The notes: generated by a model from the sequence alone, not told the origin. A DNA stretch of 33,934 bases from Candidatus Methylobacter oryzae (GCA_945861405.1 CAMAUL010000034.1:1-33934); one strand, 5' to 3'; shown: positions 1 to 9,302, numbered from the stretch's first letter. Made by a program: numbers and translations.

Positions 1-342
1 GTCGCAATCATGCCCAATGATACAGTTGAATACCCTGCCGATTCTTTCGACAATATGAAAAAACTGTCCGAGCAATTAGGTTTTAGTTTTCCTTATTTGC
101 TGGACGAAACGCAGCAGGTCGCCAAGGCTTACGGCGCTATCTGTACGCCGGATTTTTTTGGCTATAATGCCGACTACGAACTGCAATACCGCGGACGGCT
201 GGATGCCAGTCGCAAGGAAACCGCACCGGAACACACCAAGCGGGAATTATTCGAGGCAATGAAACTGATTGCCGAAACCGGCCACGGCCCCAAAGAGCAA
301 ATCAACAGCATCGGCTGCTCGATCAAATGGAAGCAGGATTAA
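1..342 (+). CDS. Peroxiredoxin-like (thioredoxin-fold) protein, 3' part only
   Basis: This is the C-terminal part of a thioredoxin-fold protein of the AhpC/TSA or PRX-like group. The frame is open from base 1, so the true start lies outside the window; the ATG at position 10 is probably internal. Visible family features are the stretch LLDETQQVAKAYGAICTPDF, a YRGRLDAS segment and the C-terminal ending IGCSIKWK, which is typical of the small peroxiredoxin-like family. The peroxidatic or CxxC active site would lie in the missing N-terminal half, so activity cannot be judged. It would act as a thiol peroxidase or redox protein in the cytoplasm. The family is fairly secure and the substrate is unknown. 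Confidence 0.75.
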   Translation, partial: VAIMPNDTVEYPADSFDNMKKLSEQLGFSFPYLLDETQQVAKAYGAICTPDFFGYNADYELQYRGRLDASRKETAPEHTKRELFEAMKLIAETGHGPKEQINSIGCSIKWKQD

Positions 343-352
343 CCAAACAGGC

Positions 353-588
353 ATTGTCCAGGAAAGGCACGAAAACCAAAAGTAGGCGACACGAAAAATA
401 GCAACTACCCTAGCCACTTTCGTACAAACGTACTGATTGTTCAAAGCCAGCTTTGAACTCCGGCATCCACAATTTCTGGAGTCCAAAGCTGGCTTTGGAC
501 AATTCAATTCAGGCCTTGCCTACATGGATGTTTGTGCCGTTACGAAAAATATAAAATTTTCGTGCTTTTCGTGCCTTTCGTGGACAAT
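353..588. repeat. MITE-like element with 23-bp terminal inverted repeats
   Basis: Positions 353-375 and 566-588 form an inverted repeat with one mismatch in 23 bases (the right copy contains TTTTCGTGCCTTTC). The arms enclose about 190 bp with no gene. Inside is a pair of short palindromes (439-500), apparently a second repeat nested in the first. It fills most of the gap between the peroxiredoxin-like gene and pgk (343-636). No transposase is present, so it would have to be non-autonomous. Confidence 0.7.
439..500. repeat. REP-like palindrome pair (CAAAGCTGGCTTTG type)
   Basis: Two short palindromes face each other: 439-458, with arms GTTCAAAG/CTTTGAAC, and 481-500, with arms GTCCAAAG/CTTTGGAC. 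The same unit recurs at 15116-15161 between lptG and the gamma-carbonic anhydrase gene. It is therefore a dispersed family rather than a single terminator. Confidence 0.7.
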
Positions 589-636
589 CTGCTTTTTTAA
601 AATTAAACAATTCACCCACAACAATGAGAACAAAAT

Positions 637-1809
637 ATGTCAATTAAGAGAATGGTAGATCTGGACTTGTCAGGCAAACGGGTGTTAATCCGTCAGGATC
701 TGAATGTACCGGTAAAAAACGGCCAAGTGACCAGCGATATTCGCATCCAAGCCAGCGTACCGACGATTGAAAAAGCTCTGGCTGCGGGCGCGGCGGTCAT
801 GCTGATGTCGCATCTGGGTCGCCCGGTCGAAGGCCAATACGACGAAGAATCTTCGCTGAAACCGGTCGCCGAACGCTTATCCGAATTGCTCGGCAAACCG
901 GTCAGGCTGGAAAAGGACTGGATCGACGGCATCACCATCCAGCCGGGCGAAGTCGTGCTGTGCGAAAACGTGCGTTTTAATGCCGGTGAAGGCAAAAATG
1001 ACGATGATCTGGGCAAGAAAATGGCGGCTCTTTGCGACGTGTTTGTGATGGATGCTTTCGGCACCGCGCACCGGGCGCAGTCTTCAACCCATAGCGTGGC
1101 TAAATTCGCACCGATTGCTTGCGCAGGCCCGCTGTTGTCCAGCGAACTGGACGCGCTGGGCAAAGCCCTGGAAACACCGGCCAAACCGTTGGTTGCCATC
1201 GTTGGCGGCTCTAAAGTATCGACTAAATTAACGGTATTAAAATCACTGTCGGAAAAAGTCGATCAGTTAATCGTCGGCGGCGGCATTGCCAACACTTTTA
1301 TTGCGGCCATGGGTTTCCCGGTCGGCAAATCGCTGTATGAAGCAGACCTGCTTGATGAAGCCAAACGACTGATTGCCGCTGCCAAAAGCAACGGTTCCGA
1401 CATTCCGATCCCAGTTGACGTGGTTTGCGCGAAAGAATTTTCAGAAACCGCCGTCGCTACCGTTAAAAAAGTCGCAGATGTCGAAGCGGATGACATGATT
1501 ATGGATATAGGGCCAGAAACTGCAAAACAGTACGCCGAGATATTAAAAACCGCCGGCACTATCGTCTGGAACGGCCCAGTCGGCGTCTTTGAATTCGACC
1601 AGTTCGGCGGCGGCACCAAAGCACTGGCGACAGCAATTGCCGAAAGCAAAGCCTTCTCAATAGCAGGCGGCGGCGATACCTTAGCAGCTATCGACAAATA
1701 CGGCATTAACGATGACGTGTCTTACACCTCGACCGGCGGCGGCGCATTCCTTGAATTTCTTGAAGGCAAAGAACTTCCGGCTGTTTCTGTGTTAAAATCA
1801 CGCAGTTAA
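637..1809 (+). CDS. pgk: Phosphoglycerate kinase
   Basis: Cytoplasmic glycolytic and gluconeogenic enzyme that converts 1,3-bisphosphoglycerate plus ADP to 3-phosphoglycerate plus ATP. The 390-residue product is the usual bacterial length and follows the enterobacterial enzyme closely from end to end. Signature stretches are the N-terminal [22 protein letters not shown], the [15 protein letters not shown] substrate region, VGGSKVSTK, the hinge [10 protein letters not shown] and the C-terminal nucleotide loop GGGDTLAAI followed by [12 protein letters not shown] 637 gives the expected N-terminus ([16 protein letters not shown]); GAGAAC upstream is only a modest ribosome-binding site. It stands alone, bracketed by repeat elements on both sides, without the frequent partners gap or fba in view. 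Confidence 0.98.
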   Translation: MSIKRMVDLDLSGKRVLIRQDLNVPVKNGQVTSDIRIQASVPTIEKALAAGAAVMLMSHLGRPVEGQYDEESSLKPVAERLSELLGKPVRLEKDWIDGITIQPGEVVLCENVRFNAGEGKNDDDLGKKMAALCDVFVMDAFGTAHRAQSSTHSVAKFAPIACAGPLLSSELDALGKALETPAKPLVAIVGGSKVSTKLTVLKSLSEKVDQLIVGGGIANTFIAAMGFPVGKSLYEADLLDEAKRLIAAAKSNGSDIPIPVDVVCAKEFSETAVATVKKVADVEADDMIMDIGPETAKQYAEILKTAGTIVWNGPVGVFEFDQFGGGTKALATAIAESKAFSIAGGGDTLAAIDKYGINDDVSYTSTGGGAFLEFLEGKELPAVSVLKSRS

Positions 1810-1818
1810 GAAAAACTG

Positions 1819-1986
1819 GTAACTATTCAGCGGTTATTAAGATGGAACGCTGATGACGCAGATGATTATGATTAAATAAGATTTTTTTGAGTTTCCCTAA
1901 AAAATCAGTTGATCGCCGTTTTAAAATTATCTGCGTTCATCATAACCATCAGCGTCATCTGCGTTCTATTTGACAGTTGGATAGTT
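1819..1986. repeat. MITE-like inverted repeat between pgk and rpoZ
   Basis: Arms 1842-1872 and 1939-1969 are inverted copies of a roughly 31-nt sequence with 4 mismatches, built from GATGACGC and GATG units. The short stretch TAACTAT just outside is inverted at the other end too, so the element may extend to about 1819-1986. It starts soon after the pgk stop. As RNA it would form a long hairpin and could act as a terminator or 3'-end stabiliser. It belongs to the same style as the elements at 4864-5036 and 14393-14540. Confidence 0.65.
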
Positions 1987-2020
1987 ACGGAAATCAAACT
2001 ACAACACATCAGGATTAAAA

Positions 2021-2272
2021 ATGGCCAGAGTCACTATCGAAGATTGTTTAGAACATGTTGAAAACCGCTTCAAGCTGGTTTTATTAGCCAGCACCCGGGC
2101 GCGCCAACTGAGCCACGGGGCGACTGAGTTCGTCCCACGCGGCAAAGACAAAGATACGGTTGTCGCCTTACGCGAAATCGCCGCAGGCCACGTCACGACT
2201 GAAAACGTTGCCCTACTGCACCGTGTCGGCGAAGCTCATGAGCACCAGCATCAACATAACCCGATGTTCTGA
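2021..2272 (+). CDS. rpoZ: RNA polymerase omega subunit
   Basis: Small subunit that helps fold and assemble the beta' subunit into RNA polymerase and links the polymerase to ppGpp. The product has 83 residues, with the family core [32 protein letters not shown] and [14 protein letters not shown], which make the omega helices. The C-terminus is histidine-rich ([11 protein letters not shown]), a variable tail. ATG 2021 gives the conserved MARVT start. It lies 12 bp before spoT, the classical rpoZ-spoT pairing, so co-transcription is likely. Confidence 0.96.
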   Translation: MARVTIEDCLEHVENRFKLVLLASTRARQLSHGATEFVPRGKDKDTVVALREIAAGHVTTENVALLHRVGEAHEHQHQHNPMF

Positions 2273-2284
2273 TTTGTAGAGCCT

Positions 2285-4450
2285 ATGCTTGAAATAGCCG
2301 ACACGATCGAGCTGGAACGCCCCGAAGATAAACTGATCCGGCGTTTATGCGCGACCTTGTCCGGCTATCTGGATCAAACTCAAATCGACCAGTGCGTCCA
2401 AGCTTATGAAGTGGGCGCGGCCGCTCATGCCGGTCAATTCCGTAAAAGCGGCGAAGCCTATATTTGCCACCCCGTCTCGGTCGCGATCAGTCTTGCCGAA
2501 ATGCGCATGGACGCCAACAGCATCATGGCCGCCATCCTGCATGACGTTATTGAAGACACCCCGGTCAGCAAAAAACAACTGGCCGCCCAGTTCGGCGCAG
2601 AAGTCGCGGAGCTGGTTGACGGAGTCACCAAATTAACCAAAATCGACAGTAAATCACACGCCGAAACCCAAGCGGAAAATGTCCGTAAAATGTTTCTGGC
2701 CATGGCTAAGGATTTGCGCGTCATCATCGTCAAGCTGGCCGACCGGCTGCATAACATGCAGACCCTCGGCGTCATACCCGCTGCAAAAAAACGCCGCATT
2801 GCCCGCGAAACGCTGGACATATACGCCCCAATCGCCAATCGCTTAGGCATGAACAATATCCGTCTAAAACTCGAAGCGCTGAGTTTTGAAGCGATGTACC
2901 CGATGCGCCACGCGGTGTTAAACAATGCGGTAAAGAAAGCGCGAGGCAACCGACGCAAGATCGTCGACATCATAGAAAGCACGATCAAAAACCGTCTGGA
3001 ACAAGCCGCTATAAACTGCGACGTGGCAGGCCGGGAAAAAAATCTCTACAGCATTTACAAGAAAATGCTCAACAAAAAGATTTCCCTGGCCGATGTGTTC
3101 GATGTCTATGCGTTCAGGATTTTTTGCGATGATGTCGATACCTGTTACCGCGTCTTGGGCGTCATGCACAACCTGTACAAGCCGATACCCGGACGCTTCA
3201 AAGATTATATCGCCCTGCCCAAAGCCAATGGCTACCAATCCCTGCACTCGATATTGATGGGCCCCTACGGCGTGCCCATCGAGATACAGATCAGAACGCA
3301 TGAAATGCACCGCATGTCGGAATCGGGCATTGCCGCGCACTGGCTGTATAAAACCGATGACGATAAAACCGAGAAATTCCAGGATCGCGCCAACGAGTGG
3401 CTGAGGGATTTGCTGGAAATCCAAAAATCCGCCGGGGATTCGCTGGAATTTATCGACAACCTGAAGGTGGATTTGTTCCCTCAGGAAGTCTTTGTGTTCA
3501 CCCCCCAGGGCTCCATTATTAAACTGCCGCGCGGCGCGACCATTATCGACTTTGCCTACGCAGTACATACCGACCTGGGCAATGCCTGCGTTTCGGCCAG
3601 AATCGACAAGCAGCTGGTGCCATTGCAAACCAAGCTGGAAAACGGCGTCACCGTCGAAGTCATTACCGCTACGTGGGCCAGACCCAACCCGCTCTGGCTC
3701 AATTATGTGATCACCGCTAAAGCCCGTTCCGGTATCCGCAATTATCTTAAACATTTTAAACAGCAGGAAGCCATTGACCTGGGTCGCCGTTTACTGGAAA
3801 AAGAACTGCTGGCCATGCATTTGCACCTGGAAAACATCGACGAAACCAAAATACAAGCCTTGCTCCAAGTCATGTCCAAACAATCGCTGGATGAATTGCT
3901 TGAAGACATCGGCTTGGGCAACACCATGCCGTTTTTAATCGCCAAACGCATCGCCCAGGATGATATTAACGCCACCGTCAAACTGGACAGCGACCAAGCC
4001 CAAAAAAACCCGCTAATCATCAAAGGCACGGAGGGGATGGTCATTACCCTGGCAAAATGTTGCAGGCCGATTCCCGGCGATTCGATTATCGGCTACTTCA
4101 ACCCCGGCAAAGGCATCGTCGTGCATCACCACGAATGCCGCAACAGCAGTGTGGTTAGGAAAAAACAAACCAACTGGCTGGATGTCGAATGGAGTTCGGA
4201 TGCCGTCGGCGACTTCCCCGTTGAAATCCGCATCGAAGTGCTCAACCAGCGCGGCTCGCTGGCGACCATCGCCTCAACCATTTCCGAACTCAACTCCAAT
4301 ATTGAGAACGTCACCGTCGTCGACCAGGATGACCGCATTTGCGTCGATCTAATCACCTTGACCGTCAAAGACCGCGTGCATTTAGCCAAAATCATGCGCC
4401 GCCTGAAAGAGTTATCGATAGTCTTAAAACTTACCCGTGTTAAAGCCTAA
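2285..4450 (+). CDS. spoT: Bifunctional (p)ppGpp synthetase/hydrolase SpoT
   Basis: Cytoplasmic stringent-response enzyme that degrades (p)ppGpp to GDP/GTP plus pyrophosphate and can also make it. Domains in order are: HD hydrolase, with the intact HD pair at H86-D87 in ILHDVIEDT; synthetase (about residues 240-350) with [18 protein letters not shown] from R304 and [13 protein letters not shown] from about residue 395 ([12 protein letters not shown]); a middle region with CCRPIPGD; and a C-terminal ACT domain (about 645-721). The HD site being intact favours SpoT or bifunctional Rel over the synthetase-only RelA. The 721-residue length fits the family. It follows rpoZ closely and is 10 bp upstream of ridA, suggesting an rpoZ-spoT-ridA transcript. 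Confidence 0.96.
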   Translation: MLEIADTIELERPEDKLIRRLCATLSGYLDQTQIDQCVQAYEVGAAAHAGQFRKSGEAYICHPVSVAISLAEMRMDANSIMAAILHDVIEDTPVSKKQLAAQFGAEVAELVDGVTKLTKIDSKSHAETQAENVRKMFLAMAKDLRVIIVKLADRLHNMQTLGVIPAAKKRRIARETLDIYAPIANRLGMNNIRLKLEALSFEAMYPMRHAVLNNAVKKARGNRRKIVDIIESTIKNRLEQAAINCDVAGREKNLYSIYKKMLNKKISLADVFDVYAFRIFCDDVDTCYRVLGVMHNLYKPIPGRFKDYIALPKANGYQSLHSILMGPYGVPIEIQIRTHEMHRMSESGIAAHWLYKTDDDKTEKFQDRANEWLRDLLEIQKSAGDSLEFIDNLKVDLFPQEVFVFTPQGSIIKLPRGATIIDFAYAVHTDLGNACVSARIDKQLVPLQTKLENGVTVEVITATWARPNPLWLNYVITAKARSGIRNYLKHFKQQEAIDLGRRLLEKELLAMHLHLENIDETKIQALLQVMSKQSLDELLEDIGLGNTMPFLIAKRIAQDDINATVKLDSDQAQKNPLIIKGTEGMVITLAKCCRPIPGDSIIGYFNPGKGIVVHHHECRNSSVVRKKQTNWLDVEWSSDAVGDFPVEIRIEVLNQRGSLATIASTISELNSNIENVTVVDQDDRICVDLITLTVKDRVHLAKIMRRLKELSIVLKLTRVKA

Positions 4451-4460
4451 AGGATCCACC

Positions 4461-4865
4461 ATGAGCAGACAAGTCATTCAGACCGATAAAGCGCCTAAAG
4501 CCATCGGCACCTATTCGCAGGCGGTCAGGGTTGGCCGCACGGTTTATCTTTCAGGACAAATCCCGTTGGTGCCTGAAACGATGACTATCATCGAAGGTGA
4601 TATAAGCGCGCAAATCACCCAGGTTTTCGACAATCTGCAAGCAGTTGCAGAGGCTTCGGGCGGCGATTTTTCGGACATCGTAAAATTAAATGTTTTCTTG
4701 ACCGATCTGGCGCATTTCCCGATAGTCAACGAAATCATGGGGCGTTATTTCCAGCCCCCCTACCCTGCACGCGCCGCTATCGGCGTTGCTGCGTTGCCTA
4801 AAGCCGCCGAGGTGGAAATGGATGCGATCATGGTGCTAAAGCCGCAGGAATATCCGGCTTCTTAA
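4461..4865 (+). CDS. ridA: RidA/YjgF/YER057c-family imine/enamine deaminase
   Basis: Cytoplasmic trimeric Rid protein that hydrolyses reactive enamine/imine intermediates (such as 2-aminoacrylate) released by PLP enzymes. The 134-residue product has the family blocks [34 protein letters not shown] and [14 protein letters not shown]; the arginine in PARA is the substrate carboxylate-binding residue. An upstream in-frame ATG at 4437 exists, but 4461 is preferred because it follows AAAGGA at suitable spacing and gives the normal N-terminus MSRQVIQ. Its place just after spoT is a common gammaproteobacterial order. The stop is the edge of an inverted-repeat element. Confidence 0.95.
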   Translation: MSRQVIQTDKAPKAIGTYSQAVRVGRTVYLSGQIPLVPETMTIIEGDISAQITQVFDNLQAVAEASGGDFSDIVKLNVFLTDLAHFPIVNEIMGRYFQPPYPARAAIGVAALPKAAEVEMDAIMVLKPQEYPAS

Positions 4866-5036
4866 TGGAACACGGATGCCACTGATAAGACGGATTTACA
4901 CGGATTTTATTATTTCTGCACTTTACCCTAAGCTTCCGCTTGGAAATTAGCCAACATCAGGCCTGTAATATTTTTATGAAAAAGCGCCGTTTTATCTGTG
5001 TTAATCCGCCAAAATCCGTGTCATCCGTGTTCCATT
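4864..5036. repeat. MITE-like inverted repeat between ridA and recG
   Basis: The left arm (4864-4910) and right arm (4986-5036) are imperfect inverted copies starting with AATGGAACACGGATG. The unit ACGGATTT recurs inside. It begins at the ridA stop codon and ends about 28 bp before recG. It is the same family as 14393-14540 (shared ACGGATGACACTGAT-type core). It could act as a transcription terminator or mRNA 3' hairpin. Confidence 0.75.
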
Positions 5037-5063
5037 TTTTAAACTACTAAATTAAGTAGTTGT

Positions 5064-7163
5064 ATGACAAATCCGAACACCCTGAATCAACCAGTCGGCA
5101 TATTGCACGGGATAGGCGCTCAAACCGTAAACCGTCTGCAAAAACTCGGCCTTTGCGTCATTCAGGATTTGATTTTCCACCTGCCCCTGCGTTACGAAGA
5201 CAGAACCCGCGTTTATCGGATCGGCTCGCTAAGACCCGGCATGACCGTACTGATCAGCGGCACAGTTGAATTTATCGACGTATTGCCCAGAGGCCGAAAA
5301 GGCTTGGTCTGCCGTATCAGCGACGGCAGCGGCTTTATCAACCTGAAGTTCTTCCACTTTACCGCCAGTCAGCACAACGCGTTGAGACCCGGCACAGCTA
5401 TCAGCTGTTTTGCCGAAGTGCGCTACGGCTTTGCCGGGTTGGAAATGGTGCATCCCGAATACAAAGTCATCGCCAATCCTGACGACTGCATTACCGAAAC
5501 CCGCTTGACCCCGGTTTATCCGCTGACCGAAGGCCTCAGCCAGAATGTCGTACGCAAAGCGGTCAAGCAGGCTTTAGATCTGTGCGCTCAGGAACCCGAG
5601 CTGCTGACCGACTGGATACCCGAGCCGGTCTTAAAGCAATACCGTTACCCTAGTCTCGCCGATGCGATTCAAACCCTACACGCGCCGGACGAGTCGGTGA
5701 CTGTGGAAGCCTTGCAAAACGGCAGCGTACCCGCGCTAAAACGGCTGGCTTTTGAAGAACTGCTGGCGCATTTTTTAGTGTTAAGAACTACCCGAAATAA
5801 AACCAAAGCATGGCTAGCGCCCTCGTTCTTCGAAACGGCAACCGGCAACAGCGCCGCAGAGCATTTCATCCGCTCGCTGCCGTTTAAACTGACTGGCGCA
5901 CAGCAACGGGTGATTGCAGAAATTGAAACCGATTGCCGCAAACCTCACCCGATGATGCGGCTGGTGCAGGGCGATGTCGGCTCCGGTAAAACCGTAGTCT
6001 CCGCCTACGCGGCATTACTGGCGTTAAGCGCAGGCTATCAGGTTGCTGTGATGGCACCGACCGAGTTGCTGGCGGAACAACATTTCCGCAATTTCAGCGG
6101 CTGGTTTGAAGGCTTCCAAATCCAGGTGGTTTACCTGACAGGGCAACTCAAAGGCAACGCCAGAAAAGAAGTTTTACAATCGCTGGAGAACGGCACGGCT
6201 GGCATCGTCATCGGCACCCATGCCTTGTTTCAGGACAGCGTGAACTTTCACCGCCTCGGCCTGATTATTATCGATGAGCAACACCGTTTCGGCGTCCATC
6301 AGCGTCTGGCGCTCAGGGAAAAAGGCCAACAGGGCGGCGTCAGGCCGCACCAGTTGGTCATGACCGCCACGCCGATCCCGCGCACCCTGGCCATGCTGCA
6401 ATATTCCGACCTGGACATATCCATTATCGACGAGTTGCCGCCGGGCAGAAAACCCATCGTCACCAGCGTGATTCCCTCCGAGCGACGCGCCGATGTAATC
6501 GACCGGATCAATGGCTGGGTAGCGAAGAAACGACAAGTCTATTGGGTCTGTACGCTGATTGAAGAATCGGAAGTTTTGCAATGCGAGGCGGCGGAAAAAA
6601 CCGCCCAAACGCTGACCCAGGCTTTGCCGAATGTACGCGTTGCACTGATACACGGGCGCATGAAGTCTTCCGAAAAAGACACCGTGATGCAGGATTTCAA
6701 AAACCACCGGATTGATTTACTGGTCGCGACGACCGTCATCGAAGTCGGCGTCGATGTCCCCAATGCCGGTTTGATGATCATCGAAAACCCGGAACGCTTA
6801 GGCCTGTCCCAATTACACCAATTGCGCGGCCGGGTCGGTCGTGGCAATGACGACAGCTATTGCCTGCTGATGTACCAAGCGCCGCTGTCCGATACCGCCC
6901 GCCATCGTCTGGGCGTTTTGCGGGACAGCAACGACGGCTTTGTCATTGCCGAAAAAGACCTGGAACTGCGCGGCCCCGGCGAGGTCATGGGCACCAGGCA
7001 GACCGGGCAAATGCATTTTAAGATTGCCGATTTGGCCAGGGATGCCGATTTACTGGATACCGTTCAACAGATTGGCGACGATTTTTTCACCCATTCGCCC
7101 CAAGCCATACAGCCCCTGTGCGACCGCTGGCTGGGCGCATCTACCGAATATTCCGAGGTTTAA
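5064..7163 (+). CDS. recG: ATP-dependent DNA helicase RecG
   Basis: Superfamily 2 helicase that remodels stalled replication forks and Holliday junctions. The 699-residue product has an N-terminal wedge (OB-fold) domain with PLRYEDRTR and GTVEFIDVLPRGRKGL. Helicase motifs are: Walker A GDVGSGKT (303-310), APTELLAEQH, DEQH box (404-407) followed by RFG, TATPIPRTLA, VIHGRM-like LIHGRMKSSEK, TTVIEVGVDVPNA and QLRGRVGRG. The C-terminal TRG-type segment GPGEVMGTRQTGQ is also present. ATG 5064 matches the usual N-terminus, but no strong ribosome-binding site is seen. ubiC begins 4 bp after the stop, so the two are probably translated together. Confidence 0.97.
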   Translation: MTNPNTLNQPVGILHGIGAQTVNRLQKLGLCVIQDLIFHLPLRYEDRTRVYRIGSLRPGMTVLISGTVEFIDVLPRGRKGLVCRISDGSGFINLKFFHFTASQHNALRPGTAISCFAEVRYGFAGLEMVHPEYKVIANPDDCITETRLTPVYPLTEGLSQNVVRKAVKQALDLCAQEPELLTDWIPEPVLKQYRYPSLADAIQTLHAPDESVTVEALQNGSVPALKRLAFEELLAHFLVLRTTRNKTKAWLAPSFFETATGNSAAEHFIRSLPFKLTGAQQRVIAEIETDCRKPHPMMRLVQGDVGSGKTVVSAYAALLALSAGYQVAVMAPTELLAEQHFRNFSGWFEGFQIQVVYLTGQLKGNARKEVLQSLENGTAGIVIGTHALFQDSVNFHRLGLIIIDEQHRFGVHQRLALREKGQQGGVRPHQLVMTATPIPRTLAMLQYSDLDISIIDELPPGRKPIVTSVIPSERRADVIDRINGWVAKKRQVYWVCTLIEESEVLQCEAAEKTAQTLTQALPNVRVALIHGRMKSSEKDTVMQDFKNHRIDLLVATTVIEVGVDVPNAGLMIIENPERLGLSQLHQLRGRVGRGNDDSYCLLMYQAPLSDTARHRLGVLRDSNDGFVIAEKDLELRGPGEVMGTRQTGQMHFKIADLARDADLLDTVQQIGDDFFTHSPQAIQPLCDRWLGASTEYSEV

Positions 7164-7167
7164 GTCG

Positions 7168-7731
7168 TTGTCCAGCAAAAGCTTTTTATTTAACCGGGAA
7201 CCCTTGTGGCGTGAGAACCGCCTAGGCACCCGCCATACCCTGCCTGAAAGCGTCCAGTCCTGGGTCTATGAACCCGGATCGCTGACCCAGCGCCTGCGCG
7301 ATTATTACGGCGATGCGGTTGGCGTTAAAATCCTGCTGCAACGATGGAATACGCCGTTCTTAAGCGAACGCAAACTGCTGAATTTGCCCGAAAACAAGTA
7401 CAGCCTGATCCGCGAAGTATTGCTCCACGCCGACGGCAAGCCGCTGATTTTAGCCCGAACCATCATCCCGGCAAGCACGATCAAAGTGGCTAAAAGTAAC
7501 CTGGCACATCTGGGCAATCGCCCGCTGGGGGAAGTGATTTTTTCCTATCCAAAACTCGAACGCATCGAAATGGATGTCACCCTGATTAACCCGCCGACCT
7601 GGACGCAGTCTGCGATAGCTGAAGGCCATATCGACCAGCCGATCTGGGGCAGAAGAACCGTCTATGCTATTGCACACCGGCAAATGCTGGTCAGTGAGTT
7701 TTTTTTACCGGGGGTTTTGGAGGTTGGATAA
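7168..7731 (+). CDS. ubiC: Chorismate lyase (chorismate-pyruvate lyase)
   Basis: First committed enzyme of ubiquinone synthesis, releasing pyruvate from chorismate to give 4-hydroxybenzoate. Recognisable family blocks are EPGSLTQRLRDYYGD, LIREVLLHADGKPLILARTI, LGNRPLGEVIF, IWGRRTVYAI and the C-terminal SEFFLPG. No ATG lies at the expected start. TTG 7168, 9 bp after GAGG within the end of recG, gives a 187-residue protein of suitable length beginning MSSKSFLFNREPLW. The in-frame ATG at 6940 lies deep inside recG and would add about 75 non-homologous residues, so it is rejected. Tight coupling to recG implies co-expression. Confidence 0.9.
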   Translation: MSSKSFLFNREPLWRENRLGTRHTLPESVQSWVYEPGSLTQRLRDYYGDAVGVKILLQRWNTPFLSERKLLNLPENKYSLIREVLLHADGKPLILARTIIPASTIKVAKSNLAHLGNRPLGEVIFSYPKLERIEMDVTLINPPTWTQSAIAEGHIDQPIWGRRTVYAIAHRQMLVSEFFLPGVLEVG

Positions 7732-7754
7732 GGAGCCTGTCCATCGGGCTTTCA

Positions 7755-7797
7755 GGAGTGCAAGCTTTGCTTGCGCAGCAGGCGAAGCCTGCACTCC
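7755..7797. repeat. REP element, 5' of the RAYT gene
   Basis: This is a 43-bp unit with terminal inverted repeats GGAGTGCA/TGCACTCC that enclose two adjacent hairpins: GCAAGC-TTT-GCTTGC and GCAGGC-GAA-GCCTGC. Near-identical 43-bp copies lie at 8378-8420 and 9326-9368, and a disrupted copy at 25780-25845. This two-hairpin layout is the typical BIME/REP arrangement for a RAYT. Confidence 0.85.
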
Positions 7798-7833
7798 AAC
7801 CACGCCTCGCTTAATACACATTACGAGCTGACC

Positions 7834-8367
7834 ATGTTAAAACGCCATAAACATCGCCCCGCACACCTTCTGCTAGATAACACCAGCTACTTCATAACCG
7901 GCAGTATTTATCTAAAACGCCACCTATTAAACGATCAACTTAAAGAACAGTTGACCGTTTTGTTGCAACAAATGTTTACCGAGTTTTCCTGGACACTGGA
8001 ACATTGGGTGGTGCTGAATAATCACTACCATCTGATGGCGTTTAGTCATAAAGGCGAGGATTTGCCGAAAATCATAGGTCGGGTGCATTATCAATCGGGG
8101 CGGTTAATCAGAAAAACTTATCCCTCTAAGTTACCGGCGTGGTGGAATTACTGGGATTATTGTCCGCGTGATGAAAAAGACTATTTAATTCACCTTAACT
8201 ACTTGCTAAACAATCCGGTAAAACATGGCTATACGAAAAATCTGGCTGATTATCCTTTTTCCAGTTTTCATCAGCATATAGAGAAAGTTGGCCGAGAAAC
8301 CTTGCGGCAGCAATTTAGCAATAACCCGAAATACCAATCCTTGATTCTGACCGAAGACGACTTTTAA
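7834..8367 (+). CDS. rayT: REP-associated tyrosine transposase (RAYT)
   Basis: Single-domain HUH (Y1) nuclease related to the IS200/IS605 TnpA proteins. RAYTs cut single-stranded REP hairpins and are thought to spread REP elements. The 178-residue product shows the HUH motif as HYH in NNHYHLM (H64, H66) and the candidate catalytic tyrosine Y123 in HLNYLLNNPVKHGY. An upstream ATG at 7771 would begin inside the REP element and add residues unlike the family, so ATG 7834 is preferred. The gene lies between two inverted-hairpin REP units (7755-7797 and 8378-8420), the hallmark of a RAYT and its substrate. The frame is intact, so it may be functional. Confidence 0.92.
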   Translation: MLKRHKHRPAHLLLDNTSYFITGSIYLKRHLLNDQLKEQLTVLLQQMFTEFSWTLEHWVVLNNHYHLMAFSHKGEDLPKIIGRVHYQSGRLIRKTYPSKLPAWWNYWDYCPRDEKDYLIHLNYLLNNPVKHGYTKNLADYPFSSFHQHIEKVGRETLRQQFSNNPKYQSLILTEDDF

Positions 8368-8420
8368 ATGTACGACGGGAGTGCAAGCTTTGCTTGCAAG
8401 GCAGGCGAAGCCTGCACTCC
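8355..8420. repeat. RAYT 3' end plus REP, first copy of a 66-bp direct repeat
   Basis: The segment starts within the last codons of the RAYT gene, includes its stop and ends with a 43-bp REP (8378-8420). It is repeated at 9303-9368 with only 4 mismatches in 66 bases. The two copies bracket an AT-rich block carrying one unknown gene. The gap 8421-8583 downstream holds no recognisable gene. Confidence 0.85.
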
Positions 8421-8601
8421 AGAACATGCGTCATTTGCGAATGGTACGTGATTCAGTGTACCGTGCGAGTCTTTTACATATGACTTCAAAATAGAATCGG
8501 TTTAATTAGTCCCTAGTCTACGGTGCCTGTATGAGTATAATTAAACTTTGGACGTAACATAACGTTCAATTAACTTTAACGTTATGCCATTAGAGGTGGT
8601 A

Positions 8602-9291
8602 ATGCTGTTTACTGATGACTTTATTGAATCCCTCAAGGATGATCCTATTAAAGGCGCTCTTGAAATATGCCGGATTGCTTATATAGGATTGCCCTCCCTA
8701 ATCAATTGTACTGGCTCCAATCACGAGAGATTAATAGAAGTTTGTGCATTATTAACTGAGTTAATCGAATCAAAACTACTCGCTGTTGATGGATCACCGC
8801 AATTTACATTGAGTGGAGTTATAACAGATGATTGCAAAAATATTATCGGTTTTGTAGAGCATGTAAACCAAAAGTGTAAATTGCAAGCATCACAGCTTGA
8901 GCTTCAATCCAAACGCTCAAAATTCAAGGCAACCTTGGGGACATCATTCTGTTACGAATTTTCCCAAGGTGATATGGATCGTGTTCAATTGCTGGTTAAT
9001 CAGATTAGAGATTTGAGTGCGTCATCCGAAAACCTTGAAACAGATCATCAGCGCCGATTATTAATGCGTCTTGAAAAGCTGCAATCCGAATTACACAAGA
9101 GAATGCCTGATTTGGATCGTTTTTGGGGGCTGATAGGCGATGCTGGCGTAGTTCTTGGAAAGTTGGGAACTGATGCAAAACCGGTTGTTGACCGTGTCAA
9201 AGAAATTGCCGATATTGTTTGGCAAACTCAATCAAGAGCAGAGGAATTGCCTAGCGGAACAAGCCCACCTTTACTGGAAAATGATTCCTAA
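8602..9291 (+). CDS. Hypothetical protein, AT-rich cargo gene
   Basis: The family is not recognised. The product has 229 residues from ATG 8602, preferred because AGAGGTGG lies just upstream; an in-frame ATG at 8584 has no ribosome-binding site and would add six residues. The protein looks soluble and mostly helical, with a charged, coiled-coil-like middle (QLELQSKRSKFKA, RRLLMRLEKLQSELHKRM). A glycine-containing C-terminal segment (FWGLIGDAGVVLGKLGTDAK) follows, and no signal peptide is seen. Base composition differs from neighbours: bases 8701-8760 are 21/60 GC, against 36/60 in recG at 6841-6900. It is enclosed by the 66-bp direct repeats 8355-8420 and 9303-9368, which suggests recent acquisition. 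No function is proposed. Confidence 0.75.
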   Translation: MLFTDDFIESLKDDPIKGALEICRIAYIGLPSLINCTGSNHERLIEVCALLTELIESKLLAVDGSPQFTLSGVITDDCKNIIGFVEHVNQKCKLQASQLELQSKRSKFKATLGTSFCYEFSQGDMDRVQLLVNQIRDLSASSENLETDHQRRLLMRLEKLQSELHKRMPDLDRFWGLIGDAGVVLGKLGTDAKPVVDRVKEIADIVWQTQSRAEELPSGTSPPLLENDS

Positions 9292-9302
9292 AATCAGGCC
9301 AC

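Noticed and set aside
353-588. Short repeats considered as a CRISPR array.
   Set aside because: The repeats are inverted and nested, not regularly spaced direct repeats. No cas gene is present, and no CRISPR was seen elsewhere in the window.
437-658. A 73-codon + strand open frame before pgk.
   Set aside because: It starts in REP sequence and runs into the pgk start; its codons are repeat sequence.
2918-3754. A long open frame on the minus strand opposite spoT.
   Set aside because: It is antisense to a well-supported spoT, shows no family features and has no ribosome-binding site of note.
6940-7167. An ATG at 6940 would extend ubiC by about 75 residues into recG.
   Set aside because: The extra residues are a shadow frame of recG, unlike UbiC. 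TTG 7168 with GAGG upstream gives a normal-length protein.
7771-7833. N-terminal extension of the RAYT gene from ATG 7771.
   Set aside because: The codons fall within the REP element, and the resulting residues do not match RAYT proteins.
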